DNA from: Puniceicoccales bacterium Verruco_01
GTDB lineage: Bacteria > Verrucomicrobiota > Verrucomicrobiia > Opitutales > Oceanipulchritudinaceae
DNA: 64,000 bases
NCBI GenBank assembly: GCA_001604565.1
Contig: LVBV01000011.1
Coordinates: forward strand, 46,441-110,440
Direction: 5' to 3'
Numbering within the stretch: position 1 is the stretch's first letter; the number at the start of each line of letters is the position of its first letter. Made by a program: the position numbers and the translations under genes. Below, one piece after another: positions 52,792 to 60,961 of the stretch. Under the pieces are notes generated by a model. The model searched no databases and was not told the DNA's origin. It saw nothing but the letters and a program-made list of their open reading frames with translations.

Positions 52792-53844
52792 TTACGCCCG
52801 CGCCCAAGTGAGGGTCAGGTCGATGTCCCACTGCACCGTTGCCGCCTTTGTGAAGGCCGCGTCCGCCTGAAAACGAATCTGATGCGAGTAGGCGGTATTG
52901 CCGCTGGAAAGGGTGTTATTGCTACCGCCGTTCATGCCGACCGCGATCGTCCGCAAATCCGTGCGCCCGGTCAGTTTCGAAGCCGGGAACGTGAAGCGTT
53001 TCACGACCTTCCCGCTGCCCGCCGTGTAGCTCTGGAGCGCGCCGCCCATGAGGTTTTCGACGTAGGGGCAGTAGGTCGCGTCGTCGTTCACGCGCTGGTC
53101 GATCGCGCACGCAATGCCGTTGCCGATCGACGAGGGCTCCAACAGGCCGAAGTAAGCATGCGCCCGCCCCGCGTCGGTGCCGTTGCCCGTAATGACGTTT
53201 CCACTCGTGCCGTCGGCATACACGCACGATAGGCCGAAATACTGGGGCACGTCGGCATTGTAATAATACGCCGCCATCGTCAGCTTGCCCGCCACGTCGA
53301 CCGAGCCGATGCGGAGCGTCATCGCCTTCCAGGTGCGGAAAATGTCCTTGGGCAGCTGCAAGCGCAGCGTGTAGCGCACGAGCAAATCGAAGCCGTCCGG
53401 CACGCTCACGGCGTCCGTCAGCACGATACGGCTAAAGAGCGTCGGATTGTCCACATTCTCCCACGAGACGCCGAGTTCGCCGATTGCCACCGCCGCTCCG
53501 CTTCGGTTCTGATAGGCAATGAAGGTGCGGAAGAGTTCGCGCACGCTGTAGTCATTCGTCGCGGCGTTTGGGAAGTTTACGCCGTTAATCGTGCTGCCAC
53601 CCGTCGCGTAGGTCGTGCTCTTCGCGACGAACGCCTCCAGCTTCGTATCCGTGGCCTTCGCCGCCGTGCGGCCCGTGCCGACCGCGATTACCTCGAAACA
53701 CTTGGCGAAGGCGTAGCGAGCCGGAGCGTCGAAGCCGCTATCCGTGATGAGGTTATGGACGCGGCCAAGGTGATGCAACGCGCCTGTGCGGGCGTTGCGG
53801 AGCGCGAGGTCGTAGGAGCCGGAAATGCCGAGCGGGATGTTCAT
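52792..53844 (-). CDS. phage tail-region structural protein
   Basis: A 350-residue beta-rich protein without a family I recognise. It starts with an acidic-poor Gly/Ser-rich stretch and has many Thr, Asn and Gly residues in short strands (TTYATGGSTINGVNFPNAATND, GMNGGSNNTLSSGNTAYS). Its place between the tail tube region and the chaperone suggests a minor tail or decoration protein. An inverted-repeat region directly precedes its start. Confidence 0.62.
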   Translation of the reverse strand: MNIPLGISGSYDLALRNARTGALHHLGRVHNLITDSGFDAPARYAFAKCFEVIAVGTGRTAAKATDTKLEAFVAKSTTYATGGSTINGVNFPNAATNDYSVRELFRTFIAYQNRSGAAVAIGELGVSWENVDNPTLFSRIVLTDAVSVPDGFDLLVRYTLRLQLPKDIFRTWKAMTLRIGSVDVAGKLTMAAYYYNADVPQYFGLSCVYADGTSGNVITGNGTDAGRAHAYFGLLEPSSIGNGIACAIDQRVNDDATYCPYVENLMGGALQSYTAGSGKVVKRFTFPASKLTGRTDLRTIAVGMNGGSNNTLSSGNTAYSHQIRFQADAAFTKAATVQWDIDLTLTWARA

Positions 53845-53962
53845 ATTGCGGATTGCGGATTTATGATTGCGGAATTGGAAGAGGTGGGAAGTCGGCGCGG
53901 ATATTGCGGCTGGTGGGCTTCGATTCCGGTCATTCCGAAATCCGCAATCCGAAATCCGAATT
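53845..53962. repeat. intergenic repeat of (A)ATCCGCAATCC type with inverted arms
   Basis: ATTGCGGATTGCGGAT at 53845-53860 faces ATCCGCAATCCG at 53940-53951; the arms pair over 12 bases. Further copies of GATTGCGGAAT- and GAAATCCGAA-like units lie between and after. This kind of non-coding GATTGCGGAT/ATCCGCAATC repeat is widespread between genes in many bacteria. Here it separates two phage tail genes, so it invaded the prophage or serves as a stem-loop signal. Confidence 0.8.
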
Positions 53963-54554
53963 AGGCTGTTTCGGTGACTGTGAGCGCGATGCCGAGTGCG
54001 AGGGCCTCGGAAGAGTCGGCGGTCGTCGCCGTTTCGGTCTCGCTCACTTCGAGCGACAGGCCCATGTCAACCGGGTCGGCTTCAGGAGCCAGGTAGCGGC
54101 CCGTATCCGTCTCGCTGACGCCCAGCGACGCGCCGAAAGTCATGCCGTCCGTCGGAACCACGAGGGAGATCATCGTCGTCGTTTCAATCGCGGAGAGCGC
54201 GACGCCGAGGGCGAAGGCGTCGGGGGATGCGGCCAGCGCCTCGACGTATGCCGCCGCGCTCGTCTCCTTAGCTGAAAGCACGGCCCCAAGCGTCAACGCT
54301 TCCGCAAAGCTGCCGTCGCCCCAGTCGCGGGTTTCGGACGGGTTCACGACAACCGGCGGATCGTCGTCGCCATCAGGATACGTCGGCTCGACCGGCCCCG
54401 TGCCCCAGCGTGTGCCAAGCGAAAGCGCCTGCGGGTAAACGTCCGCAAAGTCCTCGAACAAATCCGGGTGCGGCGGCGCATCCCTGTAGCCCCGCGAGCC
54501 GGGCAGCGGGATCACCTGCGGCGGATCGGGCGTCTGGCCTTCGGTGAGGAACAT
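53961..54554 (-). CDS. phage protein with five ALxLGxxLSxxET repeats
   Basis: A 197-residue protein. After a Pro/Asp-rich first 75 residues it repeats a 13-residue unit: EALTLGAVLSAKET, DAFALGVALSAIET, MTFGASLGVSETDT, DMGLSLEVSETETA and EALALGIALTVTETA. Spacing between units is 20-30 residues, and the linkers are Ala-, Ser- or Pro-rich. The pattern looks like beta-strand or stalk repeats. I know no family for it. It lies between the 53-residue gene and the repeat DNA on the tail side. Confidence 0.66.
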   Translation of the reverse strand: MFLTEGQTPDPPQVIPLPGSRGYRDAPPHPDLFEDFADVYPQALSLGTRWGTGPVEPTYPDGDDDPPVVVNPSETRDWGDGSFAEALTLGAVLSAKETSAAAYVEALAASPDAFALGVALSAIETTTMISLVVPTDGMTFGASLGVSETDTGRYLAPEADPVDMGLSLEVSETETATTADSSEALALGIALTVTETA

Positions 54555-54557
54555 GGG

Positions 54558-54719
54558 CTAGATGCTGCGCCGGGGTTCGAGGGATTCCGCCGCGTCGCCC
54601 GTGAAGTCCACGGCGGCGATCGGGCGCAGCTCCGGCGCGGCGTTCGTGGGCGCGTCGCTGAGCGCAATCGCCACCGGCGGCACGTTCGTAAAAAGGGGGA
54701 TTTCAGGTTCGTCGCTCAC
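54558..54719 (-). CDS. small phage protein (53 aa)
   Basis: A 53-codon frame from a GTG at 54719, 3 bp after the stop of the tail-tube-like gene, to a TAG at 54558-54560 just before the repeat protein starts. The product (MSDEPEIPLFTNVPPVAIAL, ending ESLEPRRSI) is Pro- and Ala-rich and acidic. It fills the gap exactly, and the GCAGG before it could be its ribosome site. No function known. Confidence 0.5.
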   Translation of the reverse strand: MSDEPEIPLFTNVPPVAIALSDAPTNAAPELRPIAAVDFTGDAAESLEPRRSI

Positions 54720-54722
54720 GGG

Positions 54723-55271
54723 TTAGCCTGCGGGGGTCGGGATGATCGTGCCGGTGTTGAGCGGCGAATGCAGCACGCGACAGACGAGGTCGTAACTCAC
54801 CGCCTCCTCGCCGAACTCCACCTCGCCGTCGATCTCCATGAAGCAAAACACGTCCACCGTGTTCACGATCGCGTCGGTGTGGTCATACTGCTGGATTTTC
54901 ACCCAGCCGCGCTTCGTCGCGCCCTCCAGCGGGTTGTATTGGCCGCTCGCCGCGTCGAGTGGCAGCGTGCCGAAAAGGTGCTCGAACATCAGCGGCCCGG
55001 CCTCCTTCAGCGCCAGCATGAACTTCAGGTCGCGGTTCACCTCGATCACGTCGTAGAGGCGGCGCTGGCCCGGCGTCGGCGCGAAAATCTCCCGCTTGTC
55101 GGACGACTTCGCGACCTTCAGGCTGTCCACGATGCCGGGGTCGATCCAGCCCGTGTCGGCGGCGCCGGGCTTCGCGGCACGGCCACAAACACCCGCTGCG
55201 GGCGAGGTGAAAGCACGGCCCTCCGGGTAAAGAAAAGCGTGGCTGCCGACGACAATGGGGCGCGTGTTCAT
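54723..55271 (-). CDS. phage tail tube (major tail) protein-like
   Basis: A 182-residue protein. VVGSHAFLYPEGRAFTSPAAG at the start and DLKFMLALKEAGPLMFEHLFGTLPL in the middle resemble phage major tail proteins, with VFCFMEIDGEVEFGEEAVSYDLV as a beta-rich C-terminal part. The position after the tail terminator-like gene and before the chaperone fits the tail tube. The ATG overlaps the previous stop by four bases (55268-55271). Confidence 0.66.
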   Translation of the reverse strand: MNTRPIVVGSHAFLYPEGRAFTSPAAGVCGRAAKPGAADTGWIDPGIVDSLKVAKSSDKREIFAPTPGQRRLYDVIEVNRDLKFMLALKEAGPLMFEHLFGTLPLDAASGQYNPLEGATKRGWVKIQQYDHTDAIVNTVDVFCFMEIDGEVEFGEEAVSYDLVCRVLHSPLNTGTIIPTPAG

Positions 55272-55693
55272 CCGTTGATGCTGGTTGCGGTGAGGTTGAC
55301 AAAGTAGACGACGAGGCCGCCGTCGATGGGGCCGGTCTCGAAGGCGTCGTTGTCAACCCGCAGCCATGCGCGCGCGCCGGTCTCCTGCGCCCTGTGCAGC
55401 GTTTCAAGGAGCCGCTCGACGAGGGCCAGCGCCGTGACGCCCGACTTGTTGCGGGCGAGGTTCTCGACGACTGAAAGCGTCACGGTGCTTTCGATGTGAA
55501 CAAGAGGCGTCGTCGCAGTCTTGAGCCGTCCAGCGGCTAACGTCGCCACGATGCAAAGGCCCGTCTCGTTGATCGCCTTCTGGAGCTTAGTATTGTGCTC
55601 CGGGTCCGCCGCCGTGATGAGCTGGATCGTGGAGAGAAGAGGTTCGGCGGCAATCAGGCTGGCAACAGACGGCAGAACGGCGGAGAGCTTCAT
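55268..55693 (-). CDS. phage tail terminator-like protein
   Basis: A 141-residue protein. Position and length match tail terminator/completion proteins of siphoviruses. An Ala/Leu-rich N-terminal helix pair (VLPSVASLIAAEPLLSTIQL) precedes a beta-rich part with VHIESTVTLSVVENLARNKSG and the C-terminal DGGLVVYFVNLTATS. The stop/start overlap with the tail-tube gene indicates coupling. I assign the role from order and length more than from motifs. Confidence 0.6.
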   Translation of the reverse strand: MKLSAVLPSVASLIAAEPLLSTIQLITAADPEHNTKLQKAINETGLCIVATLAAGRLKTATTPLVHIESTVTLSVVENLARNKSGVTALALVERLLETLHRAQETGARAWLRVDNDAFETGPIDGGLVVYFVNLTATSING

Positions 55694-55697
55694 GCGC

Positions 55698-56267
55698 TCA
55701 TCCGCGTGTCAATGCGCGGAGCTTCTCCAACTGCTTGCGTCGCACGTACGCCTTCATGTCCGCGACCTCGCCGCGCAGGGCGTCTTCCACGATGCCGCGC
55801 TGGTTGTTCTGCACCTGCACGCCTTCGAGGAAGCTCTCCAGCAAGACCGAGGGATGACTCTGCCCCTTGGCCGTGCGGACGATAGCCTGCCCGATGCGCT
55901 CCTTGGCACGGGACACGGCGGTGGCCTGCGTGTTCTGGCCCTCGCGGCTCCGCTTCCAGGCGCGGTAAAGCCACGAAACGGAGAGGAAGCGGATCGACTT
56001 GCGCCGCGCGGCCAGCTCCTGCGCCACCGTGCGCCGCGTGCCGTCGCGGTTCCGGCCCCGTTTGATCTTGAATCCGAGCGCGGCGACCTCCTGCTCGATG
56101 CGTTCCGCCGTCGGCGCGATGGCGCGGAAGCCCCGATAGATCGTGAAGCGCAGCCGTGCCGCACGCGCCTCGATGAGCGGCCCCGGCTCGCGCCGGTTCC
56201 AGCGCAAGTATTGCGCAAGCGCCTTGTTGAAGGCCCGCAGTTCGTGGGTATCGACGGCGGCGTCCAT
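55698..56267 (-). CDS. phage minor head/connector protein (gp10-like)
   Basis: A 189-residue, very basic protein. LRFTIYRGFRAIAPTAERIEQEV and the SFLEGVQVQNNQRGIVEDALRGEV stretch resemble HK97 gp10/virion-morphogenesis proteins that sit between head and tail. The Arg-rich middle (KRGRNRDGTRRT) suggests nucleic-acid contact. It lies just before the tail terminator-like gene. Confidence 0.6.
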   Translation of the reverse strand: MDAAVDTHELRAFNKALAQYLRWNRREPGPLIEARAARLRFTIYRGFRAIAPTAERIEQEVAALGFKIKRGRNRDGTRRTVAQELAARRKSIRFLSVSWLYRAWKRSREGQNTQATAVSRAKERIGQAIVRTAKGQSHPSVLLESFLEGVQVQNNQRGIVEDALRGEVADMKAYVRRKQLEKLRALTRG

Positions 56268-56483
56268 CTACAGCTTCCCGAGGAACTTGAGGATCGCGAT
56301 GAGCCCGACCGTCAGTGGCGGCAGCGCGGAAGTCACCCACACCCAGCGCAGGATCATGTCCATCTTCCGCTTCATCTCGCGAATGTCCGAACGCAGGCCG
56401 TTCTCGCCATGCTGCCCCCAGAGGGTGACTTCGATGGTGGTCAGGCGGTGTTCAATCTGGGCAAGTCGTTCTTCGCTGGTCAT
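56268..56483 (-). CDS. small coiled-coil and transmembrane protein (XhlA-like)
   Basis: A 71-residue protein with an N-terminal coiled coil (SEERLAQIEHRLTTIEVTLWG), a basic hinge (REMKRKMDM) and a C-terminal transmembrane helix (WVTSALPPLTVGLIAILKFLG). This layout is the one of hemolysin XhlA and of some phage holin-associated proteins. Its place among head-tail connector genes is unusual for a lysis gene. The start overlaps the stop of the 105-residue connector gene by four bases. Confidence 0.6.
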   Translation of the reverse strand: MTSEERLAQIEHRLTTIEVTLWGQHGENGLRSDIREMKRKMDMILRWVWVTSALPPLTVGLIAILKFLGKL

Positions 56484-56797
56484 GGCTGACAGAGTTCGCA
56501 GTCAAATGTGATGAGGGCGCGGCTCGGTGAGCGGGAGATGCGCCGGATGCGGTAGGTCGCCCCGTCTTCGTCCGTGAACGAGCTTCCAAGATCGGGTAGT
56601 CCGCCGGAAAAGGCCGACGCAAGGACGCGCACCTGCACCGAATTGTCGTCGCCAACGGACAGGTCGTAACGGTTTACCTCGGGAGGCGTTGTCCGGAGCA
56701 GTGCAAGAACACGGACACTTCCCAACATCAGCTCCACGCCCGCCGCATCGAGCAATTCGGCAAAGCCCTCGGTGCTGTCCTGTTCGTGCTGGTTCAT
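56480..56797 (-). CDS. phage head-tail connector-like protein
   Basis: A 105-residue protein in the position of a head-tail joining (FII/gp9-like) protein. Segments FSGGLPDLGSSFTDEDGATYRIRRISRSP and VQVRVLASAF are beta-rich, and the N-terminus is acidic. It follows the capsid gene (about 76 bp) and is coupled to the small XhlA-like gene. The assignment rests on order and size. Confidence 0.58.
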   Translation of the reverse strand: MNQHEQDSTEGFAELLDAAGVELMLGSVRVLALLRTTPPEVNRYDLSVGDDNSVQVRVLASAFSGGLPDLGSSFTDEDGATYRIRRISRSPSRALITFDCELCQP

Positions 56798-56873
56798 CGC
56801 GAGTGCGGGCGTGTCAACGAACGAGGCCCCGTTGCGAACAACGGAGCCTCGGAGGAGTCATGCAGTCAGAAAA

Positions 56874-57788
56874 TTACTCGGCCTGACCCGGCGCGACGAG
56901 GCGCTTGATGCCCGCCTGAATCGCGGGCTTGAAACCGTAGAGGCATTCGAAGGCGACGATCTCCTTGCCGCTGTCGTTGTCGTAGAAGCGGCGGTAGCCG
57001 AAGGTGATGCCCGTTTCGGGATCACTCACCGGGCCGGACTCCAGGTAGGACTCGGGCCGCAGCGGCGCCAGATAGCGCATGGCAACCGCGAGGCCCGCCG
57101 GATGGGCTGCGAAGCCGACGAGATTCTCGCCGTTCTCCGGCAGCACGATCGTGTCGTAAATGTCGAAGCCGTAGATGCGCGGAACGCGGGCCTCCATGAG
57201 CGACGGCTGGCTCATCTGCGCGAGGTAGCTGTGGCTCACGCGCTCGTCGCCGAGGAGCGCCGTGTAATAGGCGTCGTCGAGGATCAGGCTGCGCTCGGTC
57301 GTCGGCATCTTGGCCCGTGCGCACGCCCCGCGAATGCCGAGAACGTGCGTCGAATCGAAGTCCGTAGCGGCCACGGCGGGGATCGCCGACTCGCCGTAGT
57401 TCGCCGCCGTGACGACGGAGAAAATGTCCTGAAGAACGTCCTGCGCGAGCTGCTTCGCCTCGGAACCGGCGAGCCGCTCCAGCTTGATGAAACTGGACTC
57501 GGCGGACTCCTTGTCGGTCAGGTGGAAGGAGCGGACCTTGTGGCGGTCGCAGGTCACGGCGAGGGTATTCACGGTGCGATCGGCGTTCTTGCTGTAGCTG
57601 CCTTCGAAGTCGGAACTGGTCGGCAGGGCATTGCCGACGACCGGCACATTGACCGTCTTGCCGCGTTCGAGAAACTCGGCGGAGAAGTCGGTCGAGAAGG
57701 CGCGCAGCGGCTGGAGCGCGGCGCGAAAGGCTTCGAGAAAAGCCTGCGAAATGCGGATGTCCTGAAGGTTGGTAAGCGTGTTGGCCAT
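56874..57788 (-). CDS. phage major capsid protein
   Basis: A 304-residue protein. An N-terminal helical arm (LTNLQDIRISQAFLEAFRAALQPL) precedes a beta-rich body (GKTVNVPVVGNALPTSSDFEG, then VNTLAVTCDRHKVRSFHLTDKE) and the helix KLERLAGSEAKQLAQDVLQDIF, as in major capsid proteins of HK97-like fold. Position after the scaffold and protease genes fits. I start at the ATG at 57788; the frame is open 26 codons further, but that part overlaps the scaffold gene. Confidence 0.83.
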   Translation of the reverse strand: MANTLTNLQDIRISQAFLEAFRAALQPLRAFSTDFSAEFLERGKTVNVPVVGNALPTSSDFEGSYSKNADRTVNTLAVTCDRHKVRSFHLTDKESAESSFIKLERLAGSEAKQLAQDVLQDIFSVVTAANYGESAIPAVAATDFDSTHVLGIRGACARAKMPTTERSLILDDAYYTALLGDERVSHSYLAQMSQPSLMEARVPRIYGFDIYDTIVLPENGENLVGFAAHPAGLAVAMRYLAPLRPESYLESGPVSDPETGITFGYRRFYDNDSGKEIVAFECLYGFKPAIQAGIKRLVAPGQAE

Positions 57789-57793
57789 GGGAA

Positions 57794-58213
57794 TTATCGG
57801 TTGATGATCTTGGACTTGTTCTTGCGCCAGAAGGCGGTTTGCGCGGCGGGCGTCTCCTGCTTGCAAAGCTCTTGGGCGAGGTCCGTCGAAGCGGCGGTAA
57901 CGGCATCGCCTTGGGCTGTGACTGCAAGGGGCGTGACGCCGACCGAGGCGCAGATTTCGGCGGCCTTCGCCTCGGCGGTCTTGGACGCGGAGGTAAGCTC
58001 GGCGACCTTGGCCAGCGCGTCCTGATTCTGCTGGCGCAGCGTCTTCAATTCAGATTGAAGCCGAGTAACGGAGGCCGACTCCTCGTTGCGGGCGCTTTCG
58101 GCATCCCGCAGACGCTGATTCAGTTCGGTGTTCGAGGTCTGCGCGGTTTCGAGCTGGGTGCCTAGCTCCGTGAGCTTCGCTTCTGCGGCGGTGAATTTTT
58201 CTTCCAAGGTCAT
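57794..58213 (-). CDS. phage scaffolding protein
   Basis: A 139-residue protein that is almost entirely coiled coil (MTLEEKFTAAEAKLTELGTQ, TSNTELNQRLRDAESARNEE, LKTLRQQNQDALAKVAEL) with a short C-terminal part (QTAFWRKNKSKIINR). This is typical of capsid scaffolds encoded between protease and capsid gene. The ATG at 58213 overlaps the protease stop by four bases, and the capsid gene follows 5 bp later. Confidence 0.78.
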   Translation of the reverse strand: MTLEEKFTAAEAKLTELGTQLETAQTSNTELNQRLRDAESARNEESASVTRLQSELKTLRQQNQDALAKVAELTSASKTAEAKAAEICASVGVTPLAVTAQGDAVTAASTDLAQELCKQETPAAQTAFWRKNKSKIINR

Positions 58214-59010
58214 GGGGTTTGCGGATGGAGCGTTGTCAACCGGGCAAGGAGCGCGGCCCGGCCCGAAACGATGCCCGTCACGAGGTTCCGCGCCGCCGCC
58301 TCGACGCCGTAAAAGGACTGACCCTGCATCGAGTCGGCGCCGACACGGCTGCGCTTGCCCATAACGGCGCTCATGAACATGCCGTGGATCTGATCCACCC
58401 GGGCCTGAAGCATAGCGCGCTGCGCATCGGAAAGGCTCGTGCCGGGGAAGCCCGCCGCCTTGTAGGTCCCCGCCTTGATGACGTCGACAAACACCCCGGA
58501 GTGGGCCAGCGCAGCGGAACTGTCGAGCAAGGCGAGATACACGCCGACGCTGCCGACGGACGCGCTCGGCGTCGCAAGGAAATCGTCCGCCTGCGAGGCC
58601 AGCCAGTACGCGGCGGAACACGCCTCGCCCGATGTGAAGGCCACGCTCGGCTTCGGGAACGCCGCGATCTGCACGGCAAGTTCCGGGACGCCTGTCACAG
58701 TGCCGCCGGGCGAGTCCACGTCGAGTAGCAGCGTCCTCACCGAGGGATCAGCGGCAAAGGCGTCCAGCGAGGCGGATAGGTCGGCCACGTCGCAGCCGCC
58801 AAGCATCTTCTCGATAGGCGAAAGGTTCGCGCCAATCGGGCCGCAAATGGGCAGGATGCCAACACCGTTTTCCACACGAGCCAGCGGCGGCTCGCCAAAG
58901 AATTCCTTCAAAGCGTCCGTGAATCCCGAACAGCGTTCCACAAACGCGGCCAGAAGTCGCGGTTCAACAAGCAAGGGTTCATGGCGAAGAATGGCGTCAG
59001 CAAAGCTCAC
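58210..59010 (-). CDS. phage head maturation protease (S49/SppA family)
   Basis: A 266-residue S49 peptidase. The nucleophile is S132 (GEACSAAYWLASQAD), and the general base Lys is K184 (VIKAGTYKAAG). The oxyanion stretch DVDSPGGTVTG lies at 98-107. In phages it cleaves scaffold and capsid proteins during head maturation. The stop overlaps the scaffold start, and the start overlaps the portal stop, by four bases each. Confidence 0.9.
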   Translation of the reverse strand: MSFADAILRHEPLLVEPRLLAAFVERCSGFTDALKEFFGEPPLARVENGVGILPICGPIGANLSPIEKMLGGCDVADLSASLDAFAADPSVRTLLLDVDSPGGTVTGVPELAVQIAAFPKPSVAFTSGEACSAAYWLASQADDFLATPSASVGSVGVYLALLDSSAALAHSGVFVDVIKAGTYKAAGFPGTSLSDAQRAMLQARVDQIHGMFMSAVMGKRSRVGADSMQGQSFYGVEAAARNLVTGIVSGRAALLARLTTLHPQTP

Positions 59011-60425
59011 GCCGAGGCGGACTTGTCAACGGGAGCGTTGGGCGTCGCCACGCTCTGCGTGCCGCTTGGCCGATAGAGCATTTCAACCGGCACGCCATAC
59101 CTTGCCGCAGTTTCCAGAATCGCCTTCGCGTCCTGCGCGCGCCGCTCGATCTCTTCGGAGAAGTTCATGCCGAGCTCCGCAAAATGGTCCGAGAACGAGT
59201 GTAAGCCCATCTCCACATCTTTGCGATGGGACTCAGCCTCGCGGCCCGCGTCGACCGTCACCCTTCGTGGGCAGACCCAGCCGACCTTGTTCCAGCCCTT
59301 CACGGGGGCCAGTTCGCCACGGTCGATCGCGTCCCCGATGACGTAACCCCACGTCGGTTGCAGGAGCCGCTGAATCAGGATCATCTGCCGGTAGCTGAAG
59401 CGCCGGTCCGCCTTCGCCACGATCAGCCGCACGCCCGCGCCGCCGATGTTCGAGGCGTCGAGCACGAACTCATACGGCAGCATCCCGGCGGCGGAGTCGC
59501 GCTTGAGGTGCTCCAAGAACCCAGTAAAAACGGGGCTCGGTCGGTTGGACTGGAAGCTATCGAGCGATTCGCCGGGCTTGAGCGCCACGAGCTTGCCGCC
59601 GACAATCCGCTGGAGTAGCGCCGCGTCGCTCGCCGCCCCCACCTGCTCGCCGGTCTCCACGCTGAAGTCGCCCGATTCGTCGAGCGAGCCGCTTTCGCGC
59701 TTCAGGATGCGGGCGATGTCGGCGTTGTCCTTCACGGCGTGCTTTTCGAGCGCGAGCATCTCCATCTCGTCCAAGATGTGGTTGATCGAATGCTGGAGCG
59801 TCGGCGGCTGGCGCACCCCGCTTGCCGACTCCGGCTCGAAAATGTGCATGACGGCGTTCGCGGGCACGTCGCGGGTCGCGTTGTCGTCCAAAATCAGGCG
59901 ATACGCGAGCGGCGCGCCGAAGGCGTCGAGCTTGATGCCGTCCACCGTTTCCGCCGAGCCTAGCGTGTCGCCGATGCGGTGCGATTCGACCAGTTGCAGA
60001 CGCGGCAAGCCGAGGCCGTCGCGCACCTTGAGGCAAAAGTATTCGCCGTCGACATCGAGGCCCCGGCAGACAAGGTGCTGGCATTCCTCGAAGCTGAATC
60101 GGCGCGTGATCTCGGCCCGTGCCGACCAGCGGGCAAAGTAGGCTTCGGCGGCCTTGTTCCAGTCGGCGTCGTCACTCTGCGGCTGCGGGCGGATACCGTC
60201 GCCGGTCGAGTAAATCGCCATGTCCGCCACCATCTCGCGCGAGAACCCGGAGTTCTTGTTCAGGTAACGCGAGCGGCGCACAAGCTCCCGCCGCGTGTGG
60301 CTCGTCAGCTCCTTCTTCGTGTCCGTCGGGGCCGCGCCAGGCACCTGCCCGCGTCGCGGCGAGGCGTTCGCCGACTCGTAGCCGGAATACCCGAAGATGC
60401 GCGAGATGTGGTGCAGGAGCTTCAC
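59007..60425 (-). CDS. phage portal protein (lambda type)
   Basis: A 472-residue portal. Family blocks are RSRYLNKNSGFSREMVADMA, GDGIRPQPQSDD, HLVCRGLDVDGEYFCLKV, PANAVMHIFEPESASGVRQPPTL, DAALLQRIVGGKLVALKPGESLDSF and KADRRFSYRQMILIQRLLQP. The portal forms the ring through which DNA enters the head. Its start and the gpW-like stop overlap by four bases. Confidence 0.93.
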   Translation of the reverse strand: MKLLHHISRIFGYSGYESANASPRRGQVPGAAPTDTKKELTSHTRRELVRRSRYLNKNSGFSREMVADMAIYSTGDGIRPQPQSDDADWNKAAEAYFARWSARAEITRRFSFEECQHLVCRGLDVDGEYFCLKVRDGLGLPRLQLVESHRIGDTLGSAETVDGIKLDAFGAPLAYRLILDDNATRDVPANAVMHIFEPESASGVRQPPTLQHSINHILDEMEMLALEKHAVKDNADIARILKRESGSLDESGDFSVETGEQVGAASDAALLQRIVGGKLVALKPGESLDSFQSNRPSPVFTGFLEHLKRDSAAGMLPYEFVLDASNIGGAGVRLIVAKADRRFSYRQMILIQRLLQPTWGYVIGDAIDRGELAPVKGWNKVGWVCPRRVTVDAGREAESHRKDVEMGLHSFSDHFAELGMNFSEEIERRAQDAKAILETAARYGVPVEMLYRPSGTQSVATPNAPVDKSASA

Positions 60426-60679
60426 AGCCGGAAGCGGCTGTCAACGTGCGAGACGCCCACCATCCTGCCCTGCCTACGATACCGCTCCGGCGCGAGCTTC
60501 ACGAGAGCGTCCTGACATGCCTTGATGACGGTGTGGATCTCGTCGATGTGGCACTTCGTGTAACTGGAGCCGTCGTTCGCGTAAGCCGTCAGTGTCTTCT
60601 TCAGCTCCTGCTTGTGGACGGCGAGGATCTCCTCGATCTCCACCACACTGAAGCCCACCGAGTAATCAATCGTCGCCAT
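60422..60679 (-). CDS. gpW-like head-tail joining protein
   Basis: An 85-residue protein. Helix-rich segments (VVEIEEILAVHKQELKKTLTAYAN, then HIDEIHTVIKACQDALVKL) and the length fit gpW of lambda, the head-completion protein encoded next to portal and terminase. A basic tail (ERYRRQGRMVGVSHVDSRFRL) ends it. It starts 31 bp after the AbrB-like gene. Confidence 0.65.
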   Translation of the reverse strand: MATIDYSVGFSVVEIEEILAVHKQELKKTLTAYANDGSSYTKCHIDEIHTVIKACQDALVKLAPERYRRQGRMVGVSHVDSRFRL

Positions 60680-60709
60680 GCTGGCGCGGGGCTGTCAACG
60701 ACCAAACTT

Positions 60710-60931
60710 TCACGAAAGCTCACGCAGCGTATTCGGGAACCGGCGCATCACAGACTCGGCAGCTAGGTGACTCGCCTCGTCGTCTGCCGGGGCCATGAAA
60801 AACGACCCATCTCCAGCATCTCGCAGCGAGACAGTGTCACCGGCGCGAAGCTTCATGCGAGTCAGAACCTCCTCCGGCAGTAGCAACCCGGTGGAGTCTC
60901 CCATTCGCTGCAATTTCAGCTCAAAGCGCAT
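60710..60931 (-). CDS. AbrB/MazE-like antitoxin-type protein
   Basis: A 73-residue SpoVT/AbrB-type protein. LQRMGDSTGLLLPEEVLTRMKLRAGDTVSLRD is the swapped-hairpin DNA-binding fold, and the tail (EASHLAAESVMRRFPNTLREL) resembles the toxin-binding tail of MazE/PhdA-type antitoxins. No Doc- or MazF-like toxin gene is next to it: gpW and terminase flank it. It is therefore an orphan regulator or antitoxin within the structural genes. Confidence 0.78.
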   Translation of the reverse strand: MRFELKLQRMGDSTGLLLPEEVLTRMKLRAGDTVSLRDAGDGSFFMAPADDEASHLAAESVMRRFPNTLRELS

Positions 60932-60961
60932 ACAATGAGGCTACGGCTTCGAGATCATAGA

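Noticed and set aside
53845..53962. Phage attachment site
   Set aside because: It lies in the middle of the tail operon and consists of a widespread intergenic repeat type.
60710..60931. Half of a complete toxin-antitoxin pair
   Set aside because: Neither neighbour is toxin-like: one is terminase and the other a gpW-like connector.
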